In this document: one piece after another, positions 1-12,459 of the stretch | Position numbering within the stretch: the first letter of the stretch is position 1 | Layout of the letters: each line of letters starts with the position of its first letter | NCBI GenBank assembly: GCA_024449915.1 | Contig: JAMZAV010000029.1 | Span: 1,922,001-1,986,000, forward strand | DNA length: 64,000 bases | Direction of reading: 5' to 3' | Origin: Sweltsa coloradensis | Lineage: Eukaryota > Arthropoda > Insecta > Plecoptera > Chloroperlidae | The notes under the pieces: generated by a model | The model's input: only the letters and a program-made list of their open reading frames with translations | What the model was told of the DNA's origin: nothing | Databases searched by the model: none | Made by a program: the position numbers and the translations under genes

Positions 1-985
1 TAACAGTAATTGAAAAATGGGTAGATATAAATAAATTGGGTTTAAATGTGAGTAAATGTAAGGTTATTTCATTTAATAGAGCAAAGAAAAAAGCGGAAAT
101 AAACTATAAGCTGTGTGGTAAAACACTAGATGTTGTCATCAATTACAAATACTTGGGAGTGTTCATAGATAACAATTTGGATTGGGGGCATCATGTGGAA
201 TATGTAAGTAAAAAGTCAATACAAGCTCTAAATTTTGTAATGAGGCAGCTACAAGGGGTTCACACAAAAATTAAGGATAAAGCATATAAATCTCTTATAA
301 GACCAATATTGGAATATGCAAGTGCTATATGGGACCCTTATAAGGACGGTCATATCAAAGCCCTAAACAAAGTACAGAGATTAGCAGCAAGGAGAGTAAC
401 TGGGAAGGTCAAAAGGTGGAGATGGGTAACTGATTCCAAGGGAAGGAGGATAAGAACGTATGACAGTGTAAATGAAATGATAGAAGGTTTAGGATGGGAT
501 TCTTTAAAATTACGGAGAGGGAGAAACAGGCTGTGCAACCTGTTTCGTGCTATGAATGGAATACAGGGATGGAATGAGATAAGCAATAAAATTGAAAAAG
601 GATTATACAAAGGGAGGAAAGACCATGACCTGAAATTGAAATGTAAACTAAAAAAGAAGGATGTTGGGAAGTGGTCTTTTTTAAATAGAACAATTGTAGA
701 ATGGAATCAATTGCCAGCAGCAGCTGTTGAGGAATCCTCGGTAAAAATGTTTAGAAGGTGTTTGGAGGATATTGATTTGGATCTGATGTAGATTTGATTT
801 CATTGATGTTTGATGTTGCTTTGATGATGGTGTCTTAGATGTAATACCTATAAGATATGAAGAAAAATGAATGTGAATGTTATATTTTTGTACAATTTTA
901 AAATGTTAATTTTAGGAACTTGCCACCATGTAACCACATATTTGCAAGGAAAATAAAATATATATATATATAAATATAATATAAA
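1..985 (+). mobile_element. Non-LTR retrotransposon, 3' end with 3' UTR
   Basis: The coding part (3-791) is followed by about 160-190 bases of AT-rich 3' UTR, then an AATAAAAT-like stretch and a TA dinucleotide run near 955-980 that I take as the 3' tail. The 3' boundary is approximate because no target duplication could be matched; the 5' flank is outside the window. Confidence 0.6.
3..791 (+). CDS. LINE ORF2 reverse transcriptase, C-terminal part (5' end outside window)
   Basis: This is the C-terminal part of the reverse-transcriptase ORF of a non-LTR retrotransposon. The frame is open from base 3, so coding sequence enters from outside the window; there is no true start here, and the TTG at 36 is not one. 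Visible features are the post-palm segment LGLNVSKCKVISF, then YKYLGVFIDNNLDW (the YLG motif that follows the catalytic palm), RPILEYASAIWDPY, and the C-terminal block FLNRTIVEWNQLP. These fit the thumb and C-terminal region of jockey/CR1-group LINEs; the exact clade is not decided. The catalytic YADD box would lie upstream and is not seen. There is no internal stop over about 263 codons, so this copy is fairly young or was recently active. The stop is TAG at 789-791. The function would be target-primed reverse transcription of its own RNA. Confidence 0.85.
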   Translation, partial: TVIEKWVDINKLGLNVSKCKVISFNRAKKKAEINYKLCGKTLDVVINYKYLGVFIDNNLDWGHHVEYVSKKSIQALNFVMRQLQGVHTKIKDKAYKSLIRPILEYASAIWDPYKDGHIKALNKVQRLAARRVTGKVKRWRWVTDSKGRRIRTYDSVNEMIEGLGWDSLKLRRGRNRLCNLFRAMNGIQGWNEISNKIEKGLYKGRKDHDLKLKCKLKKKDVGKWSFLNRTIVEWNQLPAAAVEESSVKMFRRCLEDIDLDLM

Positions 986-2209
986 TAGAAAACAAAGATT
1001 TAAAAAAAAAATCCTTCATCAACTTAGCTGTTAATTAATGGATTTGCATTCATCAAATATGTTACTAACGGAGATAAATGAAATGCAAATAAGGACCAAG
1101 AACAAATTTAACTCTACTCTGCTGAACGTAGATAGCTCAAGAACTTGAAGTATCAGCTATATACCGCATTCAAGAAGATGCATGCGATGAACAATCAGTG
1201 GTAAGAATAAGGTCACCTTTTTCTTTTGTTTTCCTTGTTTGTCGTAGGAATTCCTTTTGTACGGTACACATAAGTAAGCTCGGTGTGACCTTATTCAGAT
1301 TACTAACTAGTAGTCATCTGAAATTAAAGAGTTTAAGTAAGCGCAAGCCACTTATTTAGTTATTTCTTATCTTGCTCATGTGGTCTGTATCACGACACTA
1401 AAGATAGGCAACAGTAAACCGTGGTTATAGGTTACTACATATTATTTTGTGGTAACCAACTTGTAGGTTGGAGATAGAGGTAATATATTTACAGTTTATC
1501 CTTCCATGAGAATTTAGTTTGAAATCATGTCATTATGTATATTTGTATACATAATTCTGTAGAGTGTCAAGCAGTAGATTTACATTTAAATTACGTTATA
1601 TCATGTATATGTATAATTCATGTGGTGTTTTCATGTGAGAATAAAATAAGATTTATTTTCAAAACGTGGCATTTTGAAGGCGTCTGACACGTAAAGCAAT
1701 GCATGGTGTTGTTTTACTTTGTAATGATATCTACTCTGTGTAGCAGACTAGAGGCATGGTAAACCTTCTGCTTAGTAATTTAAGAACAGTATAATCAATC
1801 ACTTTGCTTCAAAAAGCCAATAATAACGTTGAGTATTTTGTGTTAAAAGTGGTATAGACAAGCGAATATTGGCAAACACTTGCGTTACAGGCTTGGGAGA
1901 CGTTTCCATGCCTGAACACAGCTCACAAGATTAGTATGCTTGCAAAAACACACCACGATTAATCTCATATCAGGAGTTTGTATTGAATTTTGTTTTAAAA
2001 TTTTCACAATACCACTTTACAATTTGTTCATACTGTTCCGGTTAACACATTTTGAGATTATAACATTATCATTAAACGTTAACTAGCCCGTATCCACACT
2101 TATTTTATGCTTGCCTGTTAGAAACGATTCTTCAAAGAACTATTCTTGGACAACTTTCCAACACTACTTGTTATTTTAATAGCAATTATAAATAAATTAT
2201 TAAAAATAA
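986..2209. other. No gene seen; AT-rich unassigned sequence
   Basis: There is no long open frame and no recognisable element. The only structure noted is a 12-bp perfect inverted repeat (GAATAAGGTCAC at 1205-1216 against its complement at 1285-1296). Confidence 0.6.
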
Positions 2210-3018
2210 TTGGATGAGCGTAGCGAGCGTAGCGAGCGAAGCGAAGATTCCATTTCACTACACTGGAGAAAAAAATCCGGAATGTTTTTTTTTTTTTTTC
2301 TTTTTTTTGTATTTTTGTGTGTTTGTTAACACGATTCCGGCTAAACCGATACTCCGATTGCGATGAAATTTTATGGAGGCCTTCGAAATCTCTGAACTTA
2401 GAACTGCCACGTTTTTGAGCGCAATCGGGAAATTTTTTCTCTTAAAAAACGCAATTTTACGATTTTTTTCGATTTTTAAAAAATTTCTTCGACTTATAAC
2501 ACCTACATGCTTTATCCGATTGTAATGATTTTTTCACAGAACCTTAATTTTATGAATTAAGATATTCGTGTGAAATTTTAGCATAATCGAAAAATTATTT
2601 CTCATGAAAATCGTAATTTTACGGGTTTTTTCTTTTTTAAAACAATTCTTTGACTTATAATACCTACATGCTTTATCCTATTGTTATGATTTTTTTACAG
2701 AACCTTCATTTCATGAATTAATATATTCGTGTTAAATTTGAGCGCAATCGAATAATTATTTCTTATGAAAATTGCAATTTTACGATTTTTTTTTTTTAAA
2801 AATTACAATTAATTAAAAAATTAAGTTAATTTTTTATTTAATTTAGTTTAATTAAAAAAATTAAGTTAATTTTTTATTTAATTTAATTTAATTTAAAAAA
2901 ATCTTCGACTAAGTAATGAATTTTTCACAGAACAACAGAAAATCCGCGTAACACATGGCAGCTCAATGCACCATATACGCTCATCCAACAACGCGGCGGG
3001 ACTTAAGCGTTTTCCTAG
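2210..3018 (+). mobile_element. Helitron/Helentron-like non-autonomous element, family A copy 1
   Basis: The 5' end is TTGGATGAGCGTA and its inverted partner TACGCTCATCCAA-type sequence lies just inside the 3' end. It is followed by the hairpin AACGC...GCGTT and the terminal CTAG. The host base is A before the 5' end and T after CTAG. The element has a GCGAGCG-rich 5' module, a T-run near 2285, one 184-bp-type unit, then two 161-bp units (the ACCTACATGCTTTATCC mark is at 2501 and 2662) and an AT-rich stretch. It carries no transposase or Rep/helicase gene, so movement would depend on an autonomous partner. Confidence 0.8.
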
Positions 3019-3153
3019 TAATATATATATAATATATTACTACACTTTGTTCCAACATCATTGAGTTGGGTAAAGGGGTGTTTTCCACCATTTAAATCTT
3101 GGGCATCACGGAATCAGCACCGGCCTGCCAAGCTATCTTCTTATCTTCTTCCT

Positions 3154-3929
3154 AAAAAAATAATAAATAAATATAAATTCGTATTTCGAGTCTCTCCACT
3201 CAGTCACATAACTAAATTTCAGTGGAGAACATAAATTTAAAGCAGACCAAGCTTACCCTGTAGGCTCTGACACCATCGACGAGCGAACAATGACTAACTA
3301 GAGACCGGCGTATTTAAGTAGGAAACACCGATCAATCTGGCTGGTCATGATTCCACGCAGAGACAGTGCCAGAATCAACAAGGCTAATTCGGTACAACTT
3401 TAGAATTTATTATGTGCCTCGTTGCTAGGGCGGTTCGAAAGTCTCCCTCTACACATTAATAAGAGCGTTCACCACCCCTTTTTTAGGCAATTTTCTGTTT
3501 GCTCGGCTGAATGACATCACAGTTGTTAGAAATTTTGAACATATCTCAAGAAAGTGGAAATAAAGGTTTCTATAGTAACACATTCCTTAAATTTGTTTTG
3601 AAATAATTTATAAAAAATAAATTAGATTTCACGAATTTCAATTTTGTTAAAAAGTCCAAAATTGACTATATTCGTGAATTTTTTCTGGCTGATCAAGTCA
3701 AAATTTTGAAAATCTATGACTGTTGGAACGTCCATGTATGCTTTATTGACAAGTTTGCAAAATTGTATATACGTAGGATGCTTTTTGGCTGAGCAAACCG
3801 CTATTTACTAACTATCAAAAGGGTGGTGAACCCTCCCAAATCAGACATTATAAAACTTCTTCCTAGTGCGGGAATCGAATCCTGGACCTTCTGCATTGGA
3901 AGCAGAGCCTCTAACCACAAGACCAACGA
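3154..3929 (-). mobile_element. SINE-1 copy, interrupted by a MITE
   Basis: This is a reverse-strand copy of the tRNA-derived SINE. The tail (AATAAATAAATATAAATTCG) is at about 3154, the body runs to about 3466, and the tRNA-like head with B-box complement GGAATCGAATCC is near 3881-3893. Head and body are split by the inverted-repeat element at 3467-3831. Homology to the uninterrupted copy at 41891-42317 supports the split. Confidence 0.75.
3467..3831. mobile_element. MITE with GTTCACCACCC inverted ends, nested in SINE-1
   Basis: The left end GTTCACCACCC (3467-3477) is the exact complement of GGGTGGTGAAC (3821-3831). A second, internal inverted pair with GTTTGCTC(G/A)GC is visible near 3498 and 3788. 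It has no coding capacity. The target duplication could not be fixed and the superfamily is unknown. Confidence 0.65.
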
Positions 3930-6900
3930 TATTTGTTCATGGCTTGCAGTAACTAGAGGCTGCAATTAATCGAATTATAAAATTTCAGTTTAACAGACGA
4001 TAGAGGCTCGTACTTAACATGTAGGACTCAATTCGGAAAGTCACGACTCACGAATATCCACAGGCAATCCTGCCTGAATAGCTTTAACAATATTTTCTCT
4101 TTTCAACCGTTCGTGAATACGAAAAACAGCCCTAGTTAGTCCCTGCACAGTAACTTAAACTCCAAATAACTAGTTAAGACAGGGACATCTAATTGTCAAT
4201 TGGCAGGTTTCCAGTGATCAAGTATGTCTTGGTTAGATAACACATTGTTAATAACGTGTGTAGTGAAGATGCACTGGCTGTTAAAGTACATACGAAATTA
4301 ACTCGAGAATTAAATACCATCTCCATAGTCAATAACCCTAGAGTTATGTTTGTATCTAATCACTTGAAAGAGGACACTGAATAAATTTTATGTGTATCCT
4401 ACATCGGGCATACAGAAGAAATTACTTTAGTGAAAACAGGTAAAAAGTATAAAAAACGACAGGTATGCTACCTCGAGTAAATTGATAATTAACCATCCAG
4501 AAAAATAAAAGTACATATACGTATTTTTAGCTCTACGGGTTGCATGTAGGTTACATCCTCGTAGTTACATTTTTGTTTTAATGAATGAAATAATTAATCG
4601 AGTGGCGAACTCTTTGCGGAAAACGTGATAAACCACATCAAAACACACAACTGTGGAAATTAAGTTCTTTTGACATTTTGCCAAAGTCTGGCGTTTTGTT
4701 CTGGGTGGAGCGGAAAGCTTAACTTTGCGTTATTACGTTGTACTTAAATAAAATAGCGATGCTGGCCAGTGGCGTCGCGCAGCGCTCAAGTAATCACCGA
4801 CGTAGTAACTGGTGCATGCTTTATACATCGCAATCATGCTTGCATCCACGGACTTTGTAATTTCCAATTTCTAAATTGCACATTTTCATTTGGTAAAAGG
4901 TTGAAATAGTATATTTTCTCACTCATTAAACTGAGTTGGTAAAGGGCTTAAAATACTGACGATTATCCAGTAAATTAATTCGTATCTAGATATTCGTTTT
5001 TATTATCTTTGAAATGTTCCATTTATTTTTTATACAAGTTACAAAAACCTTATATCCGAATTCTAGAGACCAATTTTAATTCATTCAGTACATAAGAATA
5101 TGTTTTTAACATATTTGCTCAAATATTCTTTAAATTTAACTCATGCGACTTCTTCCAGAAAGGTTTATTATAGTAGATTTTCAGAAATATTCGATATTTT
5201 AGTATTAAATTTTAGCGCGTTACTCACCCGGATTTATCACTTTTGAAGTACCGGTTCATAATACATTTCAGGCAAATACTGACCGTCTGGATTTTTTTTT
5301 ACAGTTTCTTCAATCAAATTTCAAACAATTATAATAATTATTTCCCTTCGGGAGCAACACAATAATATGATACAACATGTTCTATTCAGACAATACCAAT
5401 ATCGATAGTGCGAAATTTTATGGATGCCATAAAAGTGACACATATTTTATCTAAGCATCTTCTTATAGAATTTGAAGAGACTTGTCTATGTTTTGTGACC
5501 ATTTAAATTTTTACTAATTCACAAAAATATCGATTTACATTAATTTTGTCTATATAATAATTGTTAACTTTTATAAACATGGTAAAATTTGTACCTCTCC
5601 AAACCAATATAAATGTGATGTTCAAGGATAGTCTACAATGCCTCATCCATCTTGTTATACATGCCTCTTCAACTGTAAGGTGTGTGATTGAGCAAACATC
5701 TTGTATGTGTTTTTAATTTCATTGTTGACTACTCGAGATGAGATTTTTTTGCTCTTCAGTTAATGTTTAAATATAACTTTATCAGTCAAACTTTGAAAGT
5801 AGAACATCAGACATCCGTAATCCCATTGAGAATTGAATAAAAATTGCATGTACTTCATTTTATAATGTTGGCCAATTTGAGCAAACAACTGATATCGATT
5901 CGTCTGGGATTTGGGTTAATAACGTCCCTCGGGGCATTGTTACTAGGATTTACAAGTATCACGAATTAAATGTCAGCAAATCATACTTGTCGAAAGTAGA
6001 AGGTCTTCCAATTTAATCCAGGCTAGAACGTTGATTTTAAAGATAGTTCAAGTAACAAATAATATATTTCGGAGCATTTATCACTTTTCTGTGCTTACGA
6101 TACGTTTCACGATTGACGATTGACAATGCAATTCAACAAGGGAAAACAGAATGATATTTATTACTCTGAGTGGTTTGGGGTCATAAGCTTTACACCGACA
6201 CTTTTATTGAAAGTAAATCAGATACAATTTTATTTTTTAATCTATGTTGATGGTGCATAAAATTTTCTAATTTCCATTATAGCAAAACTTTCGTTCCTTC
6301 AAGCTATGCAGGTATAAATTTCCTTGCTAGAAAATGGAAATACCTTGATAAAACTAAAACAATATAAAAACGTAGTCGTGCTGCAACTTTCATAGTGCTT
6401 CATACTTTCACCGTTGCGCTGAGTGCATCGTATGCGCCTCTCAAGAATAAGATCAATACTACCCTTTCCGTATATATTTAAGAACTGAAATATATTTTCC
6501 AATAAGATCGGGTGCGAATAGAGCACAACTCACCTGACTATGGCAAGAAAGTTCAATTCGATAGAGTGAGAACATTCATATGTAGAGTTGATTATCTGAT
6601 TTCCAATGCTATTTGAATTAATTTTGATCACGAGATCGTACAAATATTGTTTCAACGATTCGAGATTGGATATGTATAAAACATGAATAATTCATTGTTA
6701 AAAGTATATTTTGCACAGGCAAGCATTATTGAATCAAACATATTACAAATCGTATAACATCTATTAAAGCTTTTTATTAGTTATTAGAGGTTTAATTAAC
6801 CTCACCAACTTATCAGGTCTAAAATTATACACAATAACTCACTAACCAGGAAACGTATTATAAATCACTCAACTCTACTATAACTAAGGTTACTTACTTT

Positions 6901-6971
6901 AAAATTAATCGCGATTTTTCGGAGACTCCGCTTCTTTTTTCAAGCATGGTCCATGCCCTACGATTATTTAA
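3930..6971. other. No gene seen; unassigned AT-rich sequence
   Basis: This is a roughly 3-kb AT-rich stretch. Open frames are short (75 codons or fewer), lack recognisable motifs and have the base composition of their surroundings. No repeat family recognised elsewhere in this window was found here. Confidence 0.55.
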
Positions 6972-7721
6972 ATAGGAAAACGCTTAAGTCCCGCCGCGTT
7001 GTTGGATGAGCGTAATTGGTGCATTGAGCTGCCATGTGTTATGCGAATTTTCTGTTGTTCTGTGGCAAAATCATTACTAAGTTGAATTTTTTTTTAAATT
7101 AAATTAAATAAAATTAAAAATTAACTTTTTTTTTTTTTTTAATTAATCGTAATTGTTAAAAAAATCGTAAAATTGCGATTTTTATAAGAAATAATTTCTC
7201 GATTGCGCTCAAATTTAACACTATATATTAATTCATAAAATTAAGGTTCTGCGAAAAAATCATTACAATCGGATAAAGCATGTAGGTGTTATAGGTCGAA
7301 GAATTGTTAAAAAAAGAAAAAAACTGTAAAATTTCGATTTTTATGACAAATATTTTTTCAATTGCGCTCAAATTTCACAAGAATATCTTAATTCATAAAA
7401 TAAAGGTTCTGTGCAAAAATCATTAAAATCGGATAAAGCATGTAGGTGTTATAAGTCAAAGAATTTTTTTTTAAATCGAAAAAAATCGTAAAATTGCGAT
7501 TTTCATGAGAATTTTTTTTTCGATTGCGCTCAAAAACGTGGCAGTTCTAAGTTCAGAGATTTCGAAGGCCTCTATAAAATTTCATCGCAATCGGAGTATC
7601 GGTTTAGCCGGAATCGTGTGGACAAACAGACAAAAATACAGAAAGAAAAAAAAAACATTCCGGATTTTTTTCTCCAGTGTAGTAGAATGGAATCTTCGCT
7701 TCGCTCGCTACGCTCATCCAA
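6972..7721 (-). mobile_element. Helitron/Helentron-like element, family A copy 2
   Basis: This reverse-strand copy has a 3' end at 6972 (ATAG in place of CTAG on the complement, a point change) and the hairpin stem AACGC/GCGTT. The inverted partner GGATGAGCGTAA is at about 7004, and the 5' end is at 7721 (CGCTCATCCAA read on the plus strand) with A as the 5' host base. It contains two 161-bp units. The open frame around 7505-7765 is a by-product of the repeat sequence. Confidence 0.8.
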
Positions 7722-7970
7722 TAAGTAATACTTTAATAATATTTAATAAAAATATGATTAATTAAATATTTTAATAAATTTAATAATTTAATAGTTTTAA
7801 AGTAAGTAATTGTGTTATAGTTCAGTTAAATCATTTATTAACAATTTTTAGTTACACAAACGTGAATGTGATTCGTAACCCAAATAACTCTTGTTTTGAT
7901 TGAATTCACTTTTCATTTCAAACTAACCGATAACCAAATAAAATTTGAATGAACTGCTATCGTTTGTATG

Positions 7971-8092
<122 letters not shown>

Positions 8093-8162
8093 TGTTTGTG
8101 AACTGCTAGACAAGCATTTCCACATTGAAAGAAATAAAACAATAGTAATAAAGTACTTAATT

Positions 8163-8455
8163 TCGTATTTAGAGGCTATACCTACTCATGTAGTCTGTAT
8201 AACTCATTTCCATTGGGGCTAATTAAATTTAAATTAGAAAAATCCAATTCTGGAGGCGCCAACACCTTCGACTAGCGAACAATTTCCAACTAGAGACCGG
8301 CGTATTAAGAAGACAATTCTGATCAATCAAGCTGGACACGATTCTGCCCGAAGACAGAGACAGAATTAAAAACGCTGATTCGGAACAACCTCAGAATTTT
8401 TTATGTACCTCATTGCAAGAACGACTCCAATATCACCGTTTACACATTCCTAAGC
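8163..8455 (-). mobile_element. SINE-1 relative, diverged, head missing
   Basis: The reverse-strand body is recognisable from the segments ACTAGAGACCGGCGTATT, GATCAATC.AGCTGG, GATTCGGAACAAC and TTATGTACCTCATTGC. These align with the body of the copies at 3154 and 41063. The tail side begins with a degraded form of the TCAGTTATATAACTGA palindrome near 8190. No tRNA-like head is seen. Confidence 0.6.
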
Positions 8456-9885
8456 CAAAAAATACGAGACCTAAGTCCACATAATAAAAAACTTGATTAA
8501 CCAACCGATTAAAATTCATAGTGTTCATTATATATAATTTGATTCGTGAACTTAACAGCAAAAACAATGTTAAATAATTTTAAACCTTTCATTTCCGGTC
8601 TGAATTTTGGTATTTAAAAAAACAATTACAGGACTTTAATCAATTTTCAAAATATTTAGGATTTTGAATAAAATCTTCATTTTTGGTTAACATTTAAATT
8701 TGTAGCGCATTCTTAAAACTAGATTTTCCCCTCTGAATTTTGGCATATTTTAGATTTAGTTTATCTCAAATAACAGCAGTACTTAAAATTTAATATATTT
8801 CCAGGACGACCCAAAAATTTAACTTTTTAGTATATGTGTATTTTCAATCTTCTCTAAAAAAAAACGCTATTCATCCCATTGAATCTTGGAAAAAAGTGTT
8901 TATTTTGTTTGTACAAATTTTTGTTTGAGGCAAATGAAAAACCAAAAAATTTACCCGCAAAAACTTTTAGAACTTACTGTTGCCATATGGCTACGGTGGT
9001 AACGAAAGGGTTAAGCAAAGCTGATAGTGAAAGTAATATCAGTTTAAAGAACTCGCAAACTGAAAGGGAAATATGAATGACGTCGCGAACCCGTGATAAA
9101 CGATGGAGATCTAGATATCCCATCTCAAGGACCATCTGTCTTAGATGCTGCATGGGGAGGCGCTACCCTTGTTGACAGAATAAACAGAGGCGGACCATCA
9201 CACATTTTTCATATCCGACACAATGTGGCAACTTTAGTTAAGTAAGATACATTATGTTGAAAGAAGCAGCCTCATAGTGTGATTCAAACGCACAAGGTTT
9301 TGAATACACTGACAAGCTTTACTGCTCTCAACACATATTTCACAAATAAAAAAACTTTAAAGTTGATATTTATATGTAAATTTAGATTTGGACGAGCACA
9401 TCTAACACACCTTAGAGATTATCCAAAAAACTAAACGAGAAACAAAATTTGTTTTTTTTATAACTATATCAAATAAAACTCAATACTCATTATATGTTTA
9501 GTCGATTTTAAATAAAAATTGCACTTCATAGCAACATCATACATGAATAAAAACTAAAACCAATTTGAAACGTTGTTTTTATGTTAATGCCGTTATGTGT
9601 ATGCCCTTATCAGATTTGCTCACCTCTGTCTGCACTTACAATAGCCCTCAAACCCATATAATTAACTCACTTAATTTTACTTTTCTAAAAGATCCGACGA
9701 CGCCTAGAGAATCATTTCCCTTCCCTGTGCAAGAAGCACTTGTGGGAGAACCTAACCAACTACATGTGCCGTGTTAGTTTCACGTGCCTTAGCAAGGTTC
9801 TTCGCGGCACAAGATTTCTACATAAATTTTGTGTTTTAGCAAAATATTTGCTAGCGTCGACGCCGTTTCTTGTTGTTCAATGTTA
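8456..9885. other. No gene seen; unassigned sequence
   Basis: AT-rich with short frames only (65-70 codons). None shows a recognisable domain or a matching splice-like context. Confidence 0.5.
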
Positions 9886-10657
9886 CTAGGAAAACGCTTA
9901 AGTCCCGCCGCGTTGTTGGATGAGCGTAATTGGTGCATTGAGCTGCCATGTGTTATGCGGATTTTCTGTTGTTCTGTGAAAAAATCATTAGCCCTACTTA
10001 GTTGAAGATTTTTTAAAAATAAAATTAAATTAAATAAAAAATTAACTGAAATTTTTATTTATTTTTATTAATCGTAGTTTAAAAAAGGAAAAAAACGTAA
10101 TATTGAAATTTTCATAAGAAATAATTATTCGATTGCGTACAAATTTTACACGAATATATTAATTCATAAAACTAAGGTTATGTGGAAAAATCATTACAAT
10201 ATGATAAAGCATGTAGGTGTTGTAAGTCAAAGAATTGTTTTAAAACGAAAAAAAAAACGTAAAACTTTGATTTTCATAGGAAGTAATTTTTTGATTACGC
10301 TCAAATTTCACACGAATATATCAATTCATAAAATTAAGGTTCTGTAAAAAAATCATGACAATCGAACAAAGCACGTATGTGTTATAAGCTGAAGAACTTT
10401 TTTAAAAATCGAAAAAAATCGTAAAATTGCGATTTTAATGGGAAATAATTTTCCGATTGCGCTCAAAAGCGTGGCAGTTCTAAGTTCAGAGATTTCAAAG
10501 GCCTCCATAAAATGTCAACGTAATTGGAGTATCGGTTTATCCGGAATCGTGTAAACAGACAGACAAAAATGCAAAAAAAGAATAAAAAAAATCATTCCGG
10601 ATTTTTTCTCCAGTGTAGTGAAATGGAATCTTCGCTTCGCTCGCTACGCACATCCAA
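9886..10657 (-). mobile_element. Helitron/Helentron-like element, family A copy 3
   Basis: The 3' end CTAG (complement at 9886-9889) is followed by the T host base read on the element strand. The hairpin and inverted partner are intact near 9898-9930. The 5' end at 10657 carries one change (CACATCCAA for CTCATCCAA), and its host base is T rather than A. Two 161-bp units are present. Confidence 0.8.
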
Positions 10658-11097
10658 ACAAGGAAAAACAATAAATTTAAAAAAAATGGCGTAATATATC
10701 AACATTCTGTTTTTAAGATTTGTACGTTTGTTCATTTCCTAACAATGCAATATGCAATCATTTATAAAACGGAGACTACAAGGAGTTGTGCAAAAAAAAT
10801 CAACGGATTATTATTTTTTCTCTTGCATCATGTATACCTACCTAGGCCCTAACTATAAGAGGAAATGATTTTCGGTTATTTATTTCTCACCGAGGTATTT
10901 TTTCTTGCTTCGGCACACAACACAACTAGAAAATGCTCATATTTGCAACGTTTGACAAACAATATCGTGTGTCAAACGTTACCACACTTTATCGATTGAT
11001 ATTCGAGATAAAGGTGAGATACGAAATATAAAAACAGAATCGCTGACGAAATTAAAATTTTGCACTCAACTCGTAGTTTCCATGAATTTCCAAAATC
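10658..11097. other. No gene seen; contains one strong small hairpin
   Basis: Unassigned sequence. A perfect 11-bp inverted repeat AACGTTTGACA / TGTCAAACGTT lies at 10947-10957 and 10970-10980 around a 12-base loop. It is not followed by a T-run, so it does not look like a Pol III terminator. Confidence 0.55.
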
Positions 11098-11636
11098 TTG
11101 GTTGATTGTGAGATTATATTGGTTGTAGAAATAAACGATTTTACAATGTTTTACAGAGCCATCTTTTAGCCACCGTTTTCTTTAACAACTAACTCTTCTC
11201 TTCTATCTTTCTTCATCCAAATATGACATATTATTATCAAATCAAAATATAACGGCATATTATTATCAAATCAAAATATAACATAAATAAATAAATAATC
11301 ATTAATTTCGGTTGAATAAAAAAATCCCATTATAACATAAAAGCTAAGTTGTAGTATCTATTTTTCTTTTGGCTGATTTTGAGATTATACTGGTTGTAGA
11401 AATGAAAGATTTTACTATTTTTTACAGAGCCCATATTTTAGCCACCGTTTTGTTCAACAACTTTTTATATGAACTCACTCTTCTGCCAGCATCTATCTTC
11501 TATCTTTCTCATCCTAACATGACATATTATTATCTGTGTCATATTATTTTCAAATCAAAATATAACATAAATAAATAAACAATCATTAATTTCGGTTGAA
11601 TACAAAAATCCCATTATAACATAAAAGCTTAGTTGA
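11098..11636. repeat. Two-copy tandem duplication, about 271-284 bp unit
   Basis: Unit 1 (about 11098-11351) and unit 2 (about 11369-11635) share, in order: TGAGATTATA.TGGTTGTAGA, TTTTACAGAGCC, AGCCACCGTTTT, a CTTCTATCTTTCT block, CAAATCAAAATATAACATAA, TTAATTTCGGTTGAATA and CCCATTATAACATAAAAGCT. Unit 1 also has an internal 29-bp duplication around CATATTATTATCAAATC. The short frame in unit 2 is not matched in unit 1, so it is not treated as coding. Confidence 0.85.
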
Positions 11637-11639
11637 AAA

Positions 11640-12459
11640 ATCTATTTTTTTAAAATGTGTGTGTGTTTTTTTAATGTTTTCTTTGGATGCATTAAAAAAA
11701 GTAAACTAAATCTAAATCTATTTTTTGTATTATTTGGTTAAAAAATCATATTGTACAGTTACTACGTTGATGTAAATGAAAGCTTCCCTGTTGAAACAAG
11801 CAAGGGTGTTGCTAAATGGCATATGTGCCCGACCGAGTTGCGAGGCACTATGCTCCAAAACAAGCCCGCAGGGGCCATGCAAAGTAACCCAGGTTAATGT
11901 TTCAAGAATTTTCTACTTTGATGTGAATCACGGCAAGTACTCCAGAGAACGCAATATAAAAAAAAACCGCCCTGAATTTTAAAACTCTCAAAGGACATGT
12001 GACACTTCAAAGTTTGATATGGCTACGTCACAGAGGCGGAGTATAACGTATGGGTGGCTTGTAAGTTCAAAGCTTGTTGGTTAGCTGCAATGCGACTCAC
12101 GCATGGGCTTGAGTACTACGTGATATTCAGCTTGTATGACGTCATTCTGTACGAGTTAAATCCATTGGAAATATCACCAAGACGAAAATTCTCTTGGTAT
12201 ATTCATACTGGTTAACAGAACAACAAACGGAGCCAATACAATATCACATGCTTGTAGCTCAGGCTGTGCGGTTTGTTATGCCTGTGCTAACGTTTCTTTT
12301 TCCCACGCAGAGGTTCTACGTTTTTAATTTCTTTTTCGGGCTTGGTTTATTGACTTTTTAGATTTAACTTTAAGAAATTCATTAATTTTGATATTATGTT
12401 TACGAAAAATTGTAAATAAAATATTAGTTTTTTTTTCGTGGGAATTAAACCGGTTTTAT
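11640..12459. other. No gene seen; unassigned sequence
   Basis: AT-rich on the left and of higher GC from about 11780 to 12300. The 68-codon frame at 11776-11982 has no recognised motif. No repeat family shared with the rest of the window was seen. Confidence 0.45.

Noticed and set aside
2210..3018. Family A as an ordinary TIR transposon (TTGGATGAGCG...CGCTCATCCAA)
   Set aside because: About 30 conserved bases with a hairpin and CTAG lie beyond the 3' repeat in every copy, and the empty site at 53737 shows no target duplication.
4760..4800. CAGTGGCGTCGCGCAG as a second hAT end
   Set aside because: No inverted partner or 8-bp duplication was found within a plausible distance.
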